A stretch of DNA of 64,000 bases from the NCBI GenBank assembly GCA_038230275.1, contig JBBRNO010000010.1:33559-97558 (forward strand), given 5' to 3'. Below are positions 36,278-45,267 of the stretch, one piece after another. Under the pieces are notes generated by a model. That model searched no databases. It was not told the origin of the DNA and worked only from the letters and a program-made list of their open reading frames with translations. The position numbers and the translations under genes are program-made. Every line of letters starts with the position of its first letter. Position 1 is the stretch's first letter. The DNA is from JANXXV01 sp038230275 (GTDB lineage: Bacteria > Acidobacteriota > Terriglobia > Bryobacterales > Bryobacteraceae).

Positions 36278-37045
36278 TCAAGCCGAAAAAGCGGCTCTGG
36301 AAAGGCTTGTGGTCTGGCCGGCGCCACCACCACTCTCGGTAGTTGCGTAGAAGATCGCCGCATAAGAGGCGACCGATTGCCGGTCGTGCGTTCCGATCTT
36401 CGTATATAGCCCGCGGATATGCCAGCGCACCGTTTCACGAGTGATATAGAGCGCATCCGCAATTTGCTGGTTGTTCATGCCACGTCCTACAAGACAGAGA
36501 ATCTCCTTCTCCCGGGACGTCAGCCTGACCTCATCGCTCACCCTCACTTGCTCTTGCAGCAGCGAAGAGAGATGCGTGCGGGACATCCAGATTTCACCCT
36601 CAATCACCTTGGAAATCGCCCGTACGCTCATTTCCATGGTCATATTAGGCACCAGCAAGCCCTTGCATCCGATACGCAGCAGGTTCCGGCATGCCGCCAA
36701 CTCTTCGCTCTCCGCCATTACCAGAATGTGGACACGGTCGCTATCGTCCACCAGCGTCAAGATTCTGGAGCCTTCGATCGCTTCAAGGAAGGTTTGGTTG
36801 ATCAACAGAACACAAGGCGCCACGGCGTTGCAGAGTCCGATAATCTCGGCGGGATCTTCCTGGCAGCGGTACACCGTTACGCCGTCCATGCTCTGCAGGC
36901 AACGGTCTAGGCCTTCCCAACCTGGTGTTATCGGACCTACAAAGACAATCGAGATACCCAGCCCATTTCGTTCCGGCCCGGGAGTGGTACTACGCGAGTT
37001 CACATGTTCAAGCATCGGGAAATCAGTGTCCAACTGGCGGTGCAA
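36278..37045 (-). CDS. LuxR/NarL-type regulator with degenerate receiver domain
   Basis: 255 residues. The C-terminal helix-turn-helix (about 180-240) reads LTSREKEILCLVGRGMNNQQ then IADALYITRETVRWHIRGLY, a standard GerE/LuxR domain. The N-terminal part has a receiver-like layout, but the phospho-acceptor position is in VLLINQTFLE with no aspartate, and the N-terminal acidic pair and the C-terminal lysine are missing as well. It therefore probably does not respond to phosphorylation. It is encoded upstream of the kinase/NtrC pair on the same strand, facing away from the PilZ gene. Confidence 0.85.
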   Translation of the reverse strand: MHRQLDTDFPMLEHVNSRSTTPGPERNGLGISIVFVGPITPGWEGLDRCLQSMDGVTVYRCQEDPAEIIGLCNAVAPCVLLINQTFLEAIEGSRILTLVDDSDRVHILVMAESEELAACRNLLRIGCKGLLVPNMTMEMSVRAISKVIEGEIWMSRTHLSSLLQEQVRVSDEVRLTSREKEILCLVGRGMNNQQIADALYITRETVRWHIRGLYTKIGTHDRQSVASYAAIFYATTESGGGAGQTTSLSRAAFSA

Positions 37046-37268
37046 ATCAAGATGGCAATCAAGATGTAACAGAATTTCGGAAAAGGATTCTAAGCATGTA
37101 CATTTGTGCGCCCCAGATCGCCAATCTCTACAGATTCAAAGTATAGACGGATCAAGTGTGTCGCGCCAGAACCGACAGTACTGGTACATATTCCCAAACA
37201 CTGTCAGTTAGTCCCACATATCGGCGTGTAGAAGGCGTCTTCGCTGAAAAGGAAACGGGTAGAGATTG
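37046..37268. other. Divergent intergenic region
   Basis: About 220 bases between the divergent LuxR-type and PilZ genes. It contains two closely spaced GTAC motifs (CAGTACTGGTACAT, 37176-37189), reminiscent of the clusters at 32 kb and 36 kb. Probably holds promoters for both genes; I could not assign -35/-10 boxes. Confidence 0.4.
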
Positions 37269-37637
37269 ATGAAATTTAATGAACTACGGAAGGTGGACCG
37301 GCTTCCACTTCGGTGGCCGGTGAGGCTCTGGAAGCGTGGAGACGTTCGAATTGTTGAAACGTTGACTTCCAATTTGAGCGAGGCGGGACTGTATTGTATC
37401 TCGCAAGACGCGTTTCTTCCCGGCGAGGAACTGGAATGTGTGATTGAAGTGCCGGCCAAACGCCGCAGCTTCGGTGAGGAAATCTGTAGCATGCATTGCC
37501 AGGTGGTAGTAGTTCGGGTGGAGGCACGCGGCGTCGAATCCGGATTCGGAATCGCTTGCCGCATCCTGAACTATATGGGTGTATTCCCCCGATACGGACA
37601 GCGCAAGCTGAAGGAAGAGCTCGCGAAGTCTCTTTAA
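37269..37637 (+). CDS. PilZ-domain protein
   Basis: 122 residues forming a single PilZ beta-barrel. The RKVDRLPLRWPVR stretch sits where the c-di-GMP-binding RxxxR motif lies, and SNLSEAGLYC matches the (D/N)xSxxG motif. Family knowledge: c-di-GMP receptor, often controlling exopolysaccharide production. The spacing of the arginines is slightly unusual, so binding is likely but unproven. The ATG at 37269 is preferred over the TTG three bases before it. It precedes the dehydrogenase gene, with a sigma-54 promoter match in between. Confidence 0.8.
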   Translation: MKFNELRKVDRLPLRWPVRLWKRGDVRIVETLTSNLSEAGLYCISQDAFLPGEELECVIEVPAKRRSFGEEICSMHCQVVVVRVEARGVESGFGIACRILNYMGVFPRYGQRKLKEELAKSL

Positions 37638-37671
37638 CTGTAAGCGCACAGACGGTGAAACAGGCATTCCG

Positions 37672-37687
37672 TGGCGCGTGACGTGCT
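37672..37687 (+). promoter_or_regulatory. Candidate sigma-54 promoter before the UDP-sugar dehydrogenase
   Basis: TGGCGCGTGACGTGCT matches TGGCACG-N4-TTGCW at all but two positions, with GG and GC 10 bases apart. It lies about 120 bases before the GTG start at 37808. Confidence 0.6.
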
Positions 37688-37807
37688 TAAGCTATGGAGT
37701 TGCGTTACGCGGCGCTGTCGAATTCGGCACTCCTCTTTGCGCAACCGAACCGGATACCGAATTTTCGCCGGCTGTTACGAATTTCTTGGAAAAGGTGACT
37801 TTTTTCT

Positions 37808-39112
37808 GTGACGCATGAAGCAAAACTGAGCGCAAAGATAGCCTCCCGCGACGCGCGAGTGGGTGTGATTGGCCTGGGATATGTCGGACTGCCCCTGGTT
37901 GTGGAATTCGCCAAGATGGGGTTCACGGTTGTCGGGATCGACGTCCAGCAATCGAAGGTGGACGCCGTGAACCGGGGCGAATCTTATATACAGGATATCC
38001 CGACAGAGACACTGGCAGCACTGGTGAAAAGTGGAAAGATCAGCGCGACGACGGATTTCGCGGTGGTTTCGGAACTGGACACGATTGATATCTGCGTGCC
38101 CACTCCACTGCGAAAGACCAAGGACCCGGACATGAGCTACATCGTGTCGGCCTGCCAGGAGGTTGCCCAGTATTTTCACCCCGGAATGTTGGTGGTGCTG
38201 GAATCCACCACCTATCCCGGCACAACCGACGAGCTGGTCTTACCGATGCTCGAAGCCGGCAATCTGAAGGTGGGCGAGGACTTCTTCCTCTGCTTCTCGC
38301 CAGAGCGCGTCGATCCCGGGAATCCGAAGTACAACACCTCAAATATTCCGAAAGTGGTGGGCGGCATCACCAAGGCCTGCACCGATATGGGCGCGCTGTT
38401 TTACGGACAGGCGTTGCAAAAGGTGGTGGCCGTCAGCTCCACGCGCGTTGCCGAGATGGTGAAGTTGTTGGAGAATACGTTCCGTATGATCAACATCGGG
38501 CTGGTGAACGAAATGGCGCTGATGTGCGACCGCATGGGCATCAACGTCTGGGAAGTGATTGAAGCGGCGGCCACCAAACCATTCGGCTTCATGCCGTTTT
38601 ATCCGGGTCCGGGCCTTGGCGGCCATTGCATCCCGATCGATCCGTTCTATCTGTCGTGGAAGACCAAACAATCCGGCATTGAGGCCAGGTTCATCGAGCT
38701 GGCGGGTTACATCAACGGACAGATGCCGCACTTTGTGGTGGAAAAAGTCCAGAACGCTCTCAACGACCATGGCAAGCCACTGCGCGGATCGAAGATTCAC
38801 ATTCTAGGGATGGCCTATAAGAAGGACATCGACGATGTCCGCGAATCCCCGGCGCTGGACATTTTCCACCTGCTGAAACATCGCGGCGCGGAGATGACTT
38901 ATAGTGACCCGTTCGTTCCACATATTCAAATGGATGGAGTGCGGATCGACGCGAGCGAACCGGAAGCATCAGCGGCGACGGCCGACTGCGTAGTAATTGC
39001 AACGGACCATACCGGCTTTAACTACTCGACGATCGTGGAAAACACCAAACTCATTGTGGATACCCGGAACGCGCTGAAGGGCGTCGTGTCGGAGAAAATC
39101 GTGCGGCTGTAG
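37808..39112 (+). CDS. UDP-sugar (UDP-GlcNAc/ManNAc-type) 6-dehydrogenase
   Basis: 434 residues of the UDP-glucose/GDP-mannose dehydrogenase family. NAD-binding GVIGLGYVGLP at the N-terminus, the STRVAEMVKLLENTFRMINI helix in the middle, and the catalytic cysteine C274 in GPGLGGHCIPIDPFYLSWK, followed by the C-terminal UDP-binding domain (MAYKKDIDDVRESPAL). GGHCIPIDPFYL is typical of the WecC/WbpA-like branch that oxidises UDP-N-acetyl-hexosamines. It would supply uronic-acid sugars for the EPS. Start is GTG 37808. The upstream sigma-54 site links it to the polysaccharide regulon. Confidence 0.9.
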   Translation: MTHEAKLSAKIASRDARVGVIGLGYVGLPLVVEFAKMGFTVVGIDVQQSKVDAVNRGESYIQDIPTETLAALVKSGKISATTDFAVVSELDTIDICVPTPLRKTKDPDMSYIVSACQEVAQYFHPGMLVVLESTTYPGTTDELVLPMLEAGNLKVGEDFFLCFSPERVDPGNPKYNTSNIPKVVGGITKACTDMGALFYGQALQKVVAVSSTRVAEMVKLLENTFRMINIGLVNEMALMCDRMGINVWEVIEAAATKPFGFMPFYPGPGLGGHCIPIDPFYLSWKTKQSGIEARFIELAGYINGQMPHFVVEKVQNALNDHGKPLRGSKIHILGMAYKKDIDDVRESPALDIFHLLKHRGAEMTYSDPFVPHIQMDGVRIDASEPEASAATADCVVIATDHTGFNYSTIVENTKLIVDTRNALKGVVSEKIVRL

Positions 39113-39131
39113 GGGTGATCAGTAGGAATTG

Positions 39132-39220
39132 TGGTGCCCGGGGTGGGACTTGAACCCACACTCCGCTTGCGCGAAAAAGGATTTTAAGTCCTTTGCGTCT
39201 GCCGATTTCGCCACCCGGGC
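39132..39220 (-). tRNA. tRNA-Leu (anticodon TAA)
   Basis: Minus-strand cloverleaf of 89 nt including an encoded CCA end. Acceptor stem GCCCGGG pairs with CCCGGGC; anticodon stem-loop GGACTTAAAATCC gives anticodon UAA; a long variable arm (class II tRNA) and a T-loop GGTTCAAGTCC are present. The D-loop has the expected GG (AATCGGCAGAC). It directly follows the dehydrogenase gene on the opposite strand. Confidence 0.95.
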
Positions 39221-39895
39221 ATCCTGCTCCATTATAGTCAAACCTCCCCCGGAAAGGTTCCTGAAATCCGATCAAAGTTGCGGACTGATTATTTTCCATG
39301 TACCAGACCCATTCGTCATCGGAGCCCCAGCCGTCGATACTGCTCTACACTCGCCGGGGCGGCCGCAGCCGCCGGGTTTAGGGGACTTCCGGCGTTCGTG
39401 CTACTAAGGATTGCGCACCTCGGCTCCGTCGGACGATCGTTGCAGGTATATCCACATTAAGAGCGCCCGCCCAAGACTTCGCGCGACCCAGTAGTCGCCG
39501 TCTGGATGCAGGCCGTACCTGAGGCAGTGAGTGTGCAAGCTCCCTCTGTCTATAAGCACTCCGCGGATTGTGCGGCCCGGTTACGCCCACGACATCGAAC
39601 TGCAGGCCTATCGGCACTTCCAGAAGATCCTCGCGGATGCGTGCGCCGGATGGCGGGCGTCCGCAAGGCCTTCGCCGGCGCATCCCCATCCTGCAGCAGG
39701 GCCCCTGAAAATTCTGTTTCAGCTGCGCGGGCGAATGAGGAGATCTCTGCGGCGCACCTCCGGTTGCATTTCTGCAAGCGTATTTGCCATGGGATAACGC
39801 TCCGGTTACCGCACCGCCCAGGCGTTCGAATTTGGAATTACGACGCTGCGGAAAGCTCTATAGAGGAACGCTAATTTGGACTGAAGAAGAGAGGA
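39221..39895. other. Intergenic region, no convincing gene
   Basis: About 675 bases between the tRNA and the caspase-like gene. Short frames on both strands contain a few natural-looking stretches (for example YAHDIELQAYRHFQKILADA, plus strand near 39585-39645), but none is long or recognisable. It may be a decayed gene. No integrase or direct repeat of the tRNA end was found. Confidence 0.4.
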
Positions 39896-41998
39896 CTAAC
39901 GGCTCTTGAGGGCGGCATCGATACTCGCAACGTTCTTCTTCGCGAATTCGGCCTCATCCATGGCAGGGTTGATTTCCAGCATCTTGCGGAAATGGTCGCG
40001 GGCGGCCGCGAACGCTTCGATGCTGTTGTTCTGCTGGCCCTTGCGGCCATATGCCAGGCCCAGGGCGTAATGCACATACGGATCTTTCGGATCGTACACC
40101 AGCGACATCTGTCCAAACTCGATCGCCTTGTCGAAATGCGAAAGCTTCCGTTCGCAGTCGCTCAAGCCAAGATAGGCTTCGCTGCGCAATTCCCGCCAGA
40201 TGTCCTGCAGGTTCGCCCGCTTCTTCTTACCAAAACCCGTTAAGTAGCCGAGCACGTAGTAATTCAACTTCCCGGCAAGCTTGTTGTCGAAATTGCTGAG
40301 CCGCAGGTACTCGTGATACTCCACCGTGGCATCTTGATACTTACCGCTCATCCGCAGGCTCTCGGCAAGCCACAGATGAGCCTCCGCGCCATTGGCGTTC
40401 AAGTCAATCGACTTCCGCGAAGCCTCGGCCGCATCGCTGTACAGTTCCTTCCGGCAAAGCGCTTGCCCCATCAAATTGAATGCCAGCGAGTTCTTCGGAT
40501 CGCGCTGCACTACGGCGTTCAACTGCCGGATGGACTCGTCCAGAGCTCCGATATCCAGCAGCATTCCACCATACGTGGCCCGCGCTTCCAAATAGTCCGG
40601 ATCAATGTCGATCGCCCGTTTGTAATACTTCTGCGCTTCATCCTGATCGAACAGCGCATTGTAGGTCCGCCCCAAATAGAGCGCCGCCTGGCTGTAGGCC
40701 GCATCCTGTTTGAGCGCCGTCTGGAAGTGCGCCACGGCCTTCTTGTAGTGCTCAGCCGAGCCCTTGTTGTACTCCTCCATCCCCTTGTCGAAGGAGTCTA
40801 CCGCCGCCTTCGGACGCCGCCGCAGAATCAGGATTTTCAACGATACCGTCGACTCCTGCCCGGGATAAACCGTCTCTTCCCGCGGACCGTCCGGCTCATA
40901 GTCCATCTTGACGCCCTTCACCGTATGAACGCCCGGCACCAGCCCCGGCATGCGCAGGTTGCCGCCCTTGTTCACCACGCCGATCGACTTGCCATCCACA
41001 AACACTTCAACACCGCTGGTGTTCACCTCGAAAATCAACGCCCCGGTCTTCGGAGCCGGCGGCGTACCCGGAGCCGCATTCGACGGGATATACGCCAACA
41101 GCATGTTGGGATCGAAGCTGCCGCGCTCAGACGTCGGGTTCTGCTTCCCCTGTGTCGCCTGCCGGACCTCACGGTGCACATACTCGGCAAGTTCATCCGC
41201 CGTGACCACACCATCGTGCGATTCGTCGGCCGCACCTTCCAGCCCCTTCACAACGTAGTAAGTGAAGATGCCATGCCCGCCGCCCCAATCCTTGCTTTCG
41301 TAGGACCGCTCCCGGTCGCGGCTGGCCGTCAACGAGAATAGCGAGCGCTCCAGATTCTTCAAACTTCCGTTGATCGTGGCGATGTCAGCTTCCGGGTTGA
41401 TCGATCCGCTATGGCACGAATCGGTCAGCAACACCTTCCACTTCGCCTTGATCTTGCTGCCCACAACCGCGCTCAGCGTGTCCATGGGATAGCCGGTAGT
41501 GCTCACGCGATCTTTATCAATGTCGTACGGGGCCAGATACGCTTTGCCTGCATGCACGAAGCCATGTCCGGCAAAGTAGATCACGACGCGATCGTTATCG
41601 CGCGCCACCGACGGCAGCCACGTTTCCAGTTCTTTTTTCAGATTCGCCAGCGTCGCCTTCGGACCAATCAGTTTGTGGACATTCTCCGCTTTGAAGTTGC
41701 CGCCCTCGGGACTGATCAGAATGGAGTATATCGATTCCGCGTCGCGCTCGGGATACTCCAATTGCGCTGAAGCCGGTAGGGTTTTGTACTGTGCCACGCC
41801 GATCACCAAAGCGTAGCTGCGCGGGATGGATATCTCGCCGGTGGGCGTCTTGATCGTCACCGGCTCGTCCTTTTCGTACTTCAGGTCGCGCTCTTTGCCC
41901 GGCGCCTGCGCAGGTTGCCGCGCCGGTTGCTGCGCGAGCAGGAAAGCCGTTACCAGCACCGTAGCGCTCAATCGGAATAACATCTTCATCATGATCAC
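39896..41998 (-). CDS. Exported caspase-like (C14) protease with PEGA and TPR domains
   Basis: 700 residues. A hydrophobic N-terminal signal (about 6-23, ending AQQPARQ) comes first. The caspase-fold domain (about 60-310) follows, with the catalytic pair H145 (YFAGHGF) and C195 (TDSCHSG). A PEGA domain comes next (about 320-390, VEVFVDGKSIGVV), and then an array of TPR units to the C-terminus (AALYLGRTYNALFDQDEAQ and later repeats). Bacterial members of this class are proteases or signalling scaffolds of unknown substrate; an EF-hand-like DESHDGVVTADELAEYV loop is also visible near residue 258-272. The GTG start overlaps the stop of the DUF4384 gene (GTGA). Confidence 0.88.
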   Translation of the reverse strand: MIMMKMLFRLSATVLVTAFLLAQQPARQPAQAPGKERDLKYEKDEPVTIKTPTGEISIPRSYALVIGVAQYKTLPASAQLEYPERDAESIYSILISPEGGNFKAENVHKLIGPKATLANLKKELETWLPSVARDNDRVVIYFAGHGFVHAGKAYLAPYDIDKDRVSTTGYPMDTLSAVVGSKIKAKWKVLLTDSCHSGSINPEADIATINGSLKNLERSLFSLTASRDRERSYESKDWGGGHGIFTYYVVKGLEGAADESHDGVVTADELAEYVHREVRQATQGKQNPTSERGSFDPNMLLAYIPSNAAPGTPPAPKTGALIFEVNTSGVEVFVDGKSIGVVNKGGNLRMPGLVPGVHTVKGVKMDYEPDGPREETVYPGQESTVSLKILILRRRPKAAVDSFDKGMEEYNKGSAEHYKKAVAHFQTALKQDAAYSQAALYLGRTYNALFDQDEAQKYYKRAIDIDPDYLEARATYGGMLLDIGALDESIRQLNAVVQRDPKNSLAFNLMGQALCRKELYSDAAEASRKSIDLNANGAEAHLWLAESLRMSGKYQDATVEYHEYLRLSNFDNKLAGKLNYYVLGYLTGFGKKKRANLQDIWRELRSEAYLGLSDCERKLSHFDKAIEFGQMSLVYDPKDPYVHYALGLAYGRKGQQNNSIEAFAAARDHFRKMLEINPAMDEAEFAKKNVASIDAALKSR

Positions 41999-42606
41999 CT
42001 GTGCGCGAGCCGGAACTCGTATACCACCGGCCCCTTCAGCGGCGTGGGCGACGCGATTACCGACGAGTTCTTCTGCCGCATGAAAACCAACTCGCGTGAC
42101 GAATCGCTATCGGCCTGCGATTTCGGGCCCGCGGCGGTATCCACGCAATCTCCGCGCGCTTTGAAAATCGTGTCGTCGCAGCGCGGCTTCATTTCCACCG
42201 GAGGAGCCGGTTCCGTGCGTTCCGGCAGGCTGGGAGCAGCTAGCACCACCGGACTGACCATCCACGAAATCACGTCGTATCCCTCGGGGCCTTCCACGCG
42301 GAACGCGCCTTGCGTCGAGGGCACCACGTACTCCTTGCCTGCTTCAATCCTGTTCATCGATCCGGTATCCTGCCTGGGGAACAACAGCGTGCTCGTTCCA
42401 GACGTGCTGTGGTTGATCACGTAAAGATAGCCCTTGAAGTTCGATTTGAAGCGGAACCTCACCTTTTCTTTAGCCGCCAGCACCAACCCCGGATCCACCG
42501 CCTTCCAGACATTGCCGTCTCTACGTTCCAGCGTGATTTCCATCCGGCTCGCGTTCTGGGCAAAAGCTCCAACCACGGCGAGCAGGAAAACAGCCGCTAT
42601 TCTCAT
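41995..42606 (-). CDS. Exported DUF4384-domain protein
   Basis: 203 residues. Signal peptide (about 1-17, AAVFLLAVVGAFAQ). The DUF4384-like domain contains KGYLYVINHSTSGTSTLLFP, followed by MNRIEAGKEYVVPSTQGAFR. Ribosome site AAAGGA precedes the ATG. The end overlaps the caspase-like gene, and the DUF4384 gene upstream lies 38 bases away, so all three form one operon. Caspase-like genes are commonly paired with DUF4384 genes; the role of the domain is unknown. Confidence 0.8.
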   Translation of the reverse strand: MRIAAVFLLAVVGAFAQNASRMEITLERRDGNVWKAVDPGLVLAAKEKVRFRFKSNFKGYLYVINHSTSGTSTLLFPRQDTGSMNRIEAGKEYVVPSTQGAFRVEGPEGYDVISWMVSPVVLAAPSLPERTEPAPPVEMKPRCDDTIFKARGDCVDTAAGPKSQADSDSSRELVFMRQKNSSVIASPTPLKGPVVYEFRLAHR

Positions 42607-42644
42607 AACGAGTCCTTTATTGACACTGCGCTATCCACATTGCA

Positions 42645-43529
42645 CTACTGATGCTTCAGCGTCAGATCGATCACCACCCGCGCATTGGCTGTGCGGTCCG
42701 GCGTGGCCACGTACACCGCTTTTTCCTTGCGGTCGCCGGGCGTATCATCATCTACTTTCTCGAAGACAAGATCGCGTGCCACCAACTGCGACCGCAGCCG
42801 GTTCACAAACGGATCCTCAATTGGCTTCCGGTTCCCAGCCATCAACAGAACCTTTGACGAAGAGTCCGGCGCTTCTCCCGACACCGGGGCCGGCGCTTTC
42901 GGATTCCCAAGAGAGTAAATCAGCTTCTCCAGATCCGCGGCCGGCTTGCGCGAGAAAACGATGAACAGTTTCTCTTCCCCAGGCTGGTCTGTGAAGTTGA
43001 AGCGTCCGCCGGACGGGACAGTATAATCCTGGTCCTTGGCGATGCGATTGTTGCCGCCGTCGATTTCCGACGATGGAAATTGCACCATCCACGTGCCGCT
43101 GGTACCGCGCGAAATCACATACAGGTATCCAGCATCATTCCCCTTGGCCACAACCTTGATCTTGTCGCCGGAATGGAATACCGTGCCCGCGTCCACTTCG
43201 TCATACCTGCCGGAATCGCCGCGCCGCAATAAGCTGTAGCGCAGCCCCAACGGCGGATAGCTTGTGGTATTGGCGGCCACGTTGACCATCGTCACTTTCT
43301 CGGGCCGCTCACCGGGATCTGAAACCACCGGGTCCTGCGTCTTTACCGGCCGCTTGTGTGCTTTGGGGATAGACTTGGGCGCGGGATCCACCCTGGGGGG
43401 TTCCGGCTTCACCACCGCCGCCGTCGAAACAGGCGTGTAGAAAAGCTCACGAGCAGTCAACTTGTGCTCGGTTTGCGCAGAGAGCAGGCCGGCCGGAATC
43501 AGCACGGCAGCGAGTAAGGGCAGTCTCAT
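42645..43529 (-). CDS. Exported DUF4384-domain protein, larger paralogue
   Basis: About 294 residues. Signal peptide MRLPLLAAVLIPAGLLSAQT (ATG 43529; frames open further upstream to 43607). A proline/lysine-rich linker follows, then a DUF4384-like domain (GYLYVISRGTSGTWMVQFP, GGNNRIAKDQDYTVPSGG). The domain is clearly homologous to that in the neighbouring 41995-42606 protein. The tail (about 200-294) ends RVVIDLTLKHQ and is unassigned. First gene of the caspase-like operon on the minus strand. Confidence 0.78.
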   Translation of the reverse strand: MRLPLLAAVLIPAGLLSAQTEHKLTARELFYTPVSTAAVVKPEPPRVDPAPKSIPKAHKRPVKTQDPVVSDPGERPEKVTMVNVAANTTSYPPLGLRYSLLRRGDSGRYDEVDAGTVFHSGDKIKVVAKGNDAGYLYVISRGTSGTWMVQFPSSEIDGGNNRIAKDQDYTVPSGGRFNFTDQPGEEKLFIVFSRKPAADLEKLIYSLGNPKAPAPVSGEAPDSSSKVLLMAGNRKPIEDPFVNRLRSQLVARDLVFEKVDDDTPGDRKEKAVYVATPDRTANARVVIDLTLKHQ

Positions 43530-43726
43530 AGTTGTACCTATCGGCATTTTCACGATCTTGTGTAGTGGAGAGAGATTTGGATGATACGAACTGGCTTGCG
43601 TTCGCATAAGGATACGTAGGGCGGTTGGCTTCCGGATTTAGTGTATCAGGCTTTACCATACCCATGCCGTCATGTCGTAGACACCCAGACATGTATATAC
43701 TATGGTCTATGTCCGGAGGTAAATCG

Positions 43727-44338
43727 GTGAGCTATATGACTAGAGCGCCTTGGTTTTCTGCGATAACAAGTTACTTGCTGGTGTTTCAGTTGGTCTGTAC
43801 TCCAACCTTTGCCCAGGATCAGCCTGCACCGGCAAAACTAAACATCGTAATTGTGGAAGGCGAGGGAGCCATCAACAGCGTCCGTCAGCGGGTCGCCCGC
43901 GAGCCTGTAGTCCAGGTAGAGGATGAGAATCACAAACCCATCGCCGGCGCCGCCATTACATTCTTGCTGCCCAATCAGGGAGCGGGAGCGGCTTTTGCCA
44001 ATGGCGCCAAGAGCCTCACTGTACTTACGGATGATAAAGGCCAAGCCGTCGCGCGCGGCCTGCGCCCCAATAACGTGAACGGCCAGTATCAGGTTCGCGT
44101 CAATGCTTCCTTCCGCGGACAGACAGCCAGCACCACCGTCACACAAACAAACTCGATTGCCGCGGCCGCGGTCGCCGGCGGTATTTCGGCCAAAGTCCTG
44201 ATTATTCTCGCCATCGCAGGCGCCGGAGTGGCCGGAGGCGTCGTTGCCGCAACCCGGGGCGGAGGTGGAAACACTACGCCAACCGCCACGCCCACCGTAC
44301 TTACCCCCGGCACGCCTAGCGTAGGAGCTCCCCGATGA
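43727..44338 (+). CDS. Exported Ig-like domain protein with C-terminal membrane anchor
   Basis: About 203 residues from a GTG with a strong GGAGGT site 6 bases upstream (frames open upstream to 43625). Signal peptide to about residue 30 (...VCTPTFAQ). Next an Ig-like/Big_1-style domain (VQVEDENHKPIAGAAITFLL; TDDKGQAVARGL; GQYQVRVNASFRG), then a transmembrane segment (VLIILAIAGAGVAGGVV) and a short Thr/Pro tail. Likely held in the envelope with the domain outside. First gene of a three-gene operon; its stop overlaps the next ATG. Confidence 0.75.
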   Translation: MSYMTRAPWFSAITSYLLVFQLVCTPTFAQDQPAPAKLNIVIVEGEGAINSVRQRVAREPVVQVEDENHKPIAGAAITFLLPNQGAGAAFANGAKSLTVLTDDKGQAVARGLRPNNVNGQYQVRVNASFRGQTASTTVTQTNSIAAAAVAGGISAKVLIILAIAGAGVAGGVVAATRGGGGNTTPTATPTVLTPGTPSVGAPR

Positions 44339-45267
44339 TTGCCAAGTTCTCTCTGATCGCCGCACTCGGCGGTGCCTGCTTCGCAGCCGAGTCCCAACTG
44401 GAAGGCCCAAAGCTCGGCTATATGTTTGACCGCCAAGCCGCTGTTGTGCGTCCCATCCTCGGCATTCCCGGCTCGGCTCTGTTCGGTGAACCTCTTGCCA
44501 TTGGCCTGCGGGACGCCGTCGTATCCCCTTCGCAGGATTTCGCCATCGGCGTCTTCGGCGATGATTCCGCCGTCGGCATTCTGAACTTCGCCGGCGCCAG
44601 GCTCCACCCGCTGAAAGGCACAAAACCCGCCCCTACCCGAATCGTGATCAGTCCCAACGGAACTTCAGCCGCGCTGGTGAATGGCACGCACGTTCAGGTT
44701 TTTTCCGGACTGCCGGACAACGCAACCGCCGGCCCCGAATTCGATCTCGCGGCCGAACCAACAGCGCTGGCTATCAGTGACGATGGTGCCCTTGTTCTCG
44801 CGGCCATCGCGGAATCAGACGCAGCGGCACTTTACTCCTACAGCAAATCTGGCGCCGCTCATCGTATCCTCACCGCCGGAAAAATTCGCTCCATCGAATT
44901 CCTCAATCGCAGCCACGACGCCGTGTTCGCCGATGCGCTCGAAAACAAGATCATCCTTCTTCGCGATGGCGCCGACGCGGCATTGATAGCCAGCATCGAC
45001 GCACCCACTGCCGTCGCTGCTTCTTTGGACAACCGCAAGATCTTTGTCGCCAGTTCCGCCTCGCAAACCATCACCAGTCTGTCGCTCGACGATGGTACTT
45101 CTATATCCACCGCATGTGGCTGCGAACCCGTAACACTGGCCCGTCTGCAGGGCGGCGCAGCCTTCCGCATCACGGACAGAATTGACAGCCCCGCGTGGAT
45201 ATTCGATACCGGCGGCACTGAACCGCGTGTCCTCTTCATCCCACAGGCGGGAGGCGGCAATGAATAA
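44335..45267 (+). CDS. Exported beta-propeller-like protein of unknown function
   Basis: 310 residues. Signal peptide (about 1-18, FSLIAALGGACFAAE). Repeated units such as VISPNGTSAALVNGTHVQVF, AISDDGALVLAAIAES and AASLDNRKIFVASSAS look like blades of a YncE/WD40-like propeller. No enzyme motif. The ATG overlaps the previous stop (ATGA) and its own stop lies inside the start of the next gene, so the three genes are translationally coupled. Confidence 0.7.
   Translation: MIAKFSLIAALGGACFAAESQLEGPKLGYMFDRQAAVVRPILGIPGSALFGEPLAIGLRDAVVSPSQDFAIGVFGDDSAVGILNFAGARLHPLKGTKPAPTRIVISPNGTSAALVNGTHVQVFSGLPDNATAGPEFDLAAEPTALAISDDGALVLAAIAESDAAALYSYSKSGAAHRILTAGKIRSIEFLNRSHDAVFADALENKIILLRDGADAALIASIDAPTAVAASLDNRKIFVASSASQTITSLSLDDGTSISTACGCEPVTLARLQGGAAFRITDRIDSPAWIFDTGGTEPRVLFIPQAGGGNE

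Noticed and set aside
39132..39895. tRNA-Leu as an integration site for a mobile element
   Set aside because: No integrase gene and no repeat of the tRNA 3' end was seen in the neighbouring DNA; the following genes look like ordinary chromosomal genes.
40313..41341. 342-codon open frame on the plus strand
   Set aside because: Antisense to the caspase/TPR gene, with Arg/His-rich composition and no recognisable domain.
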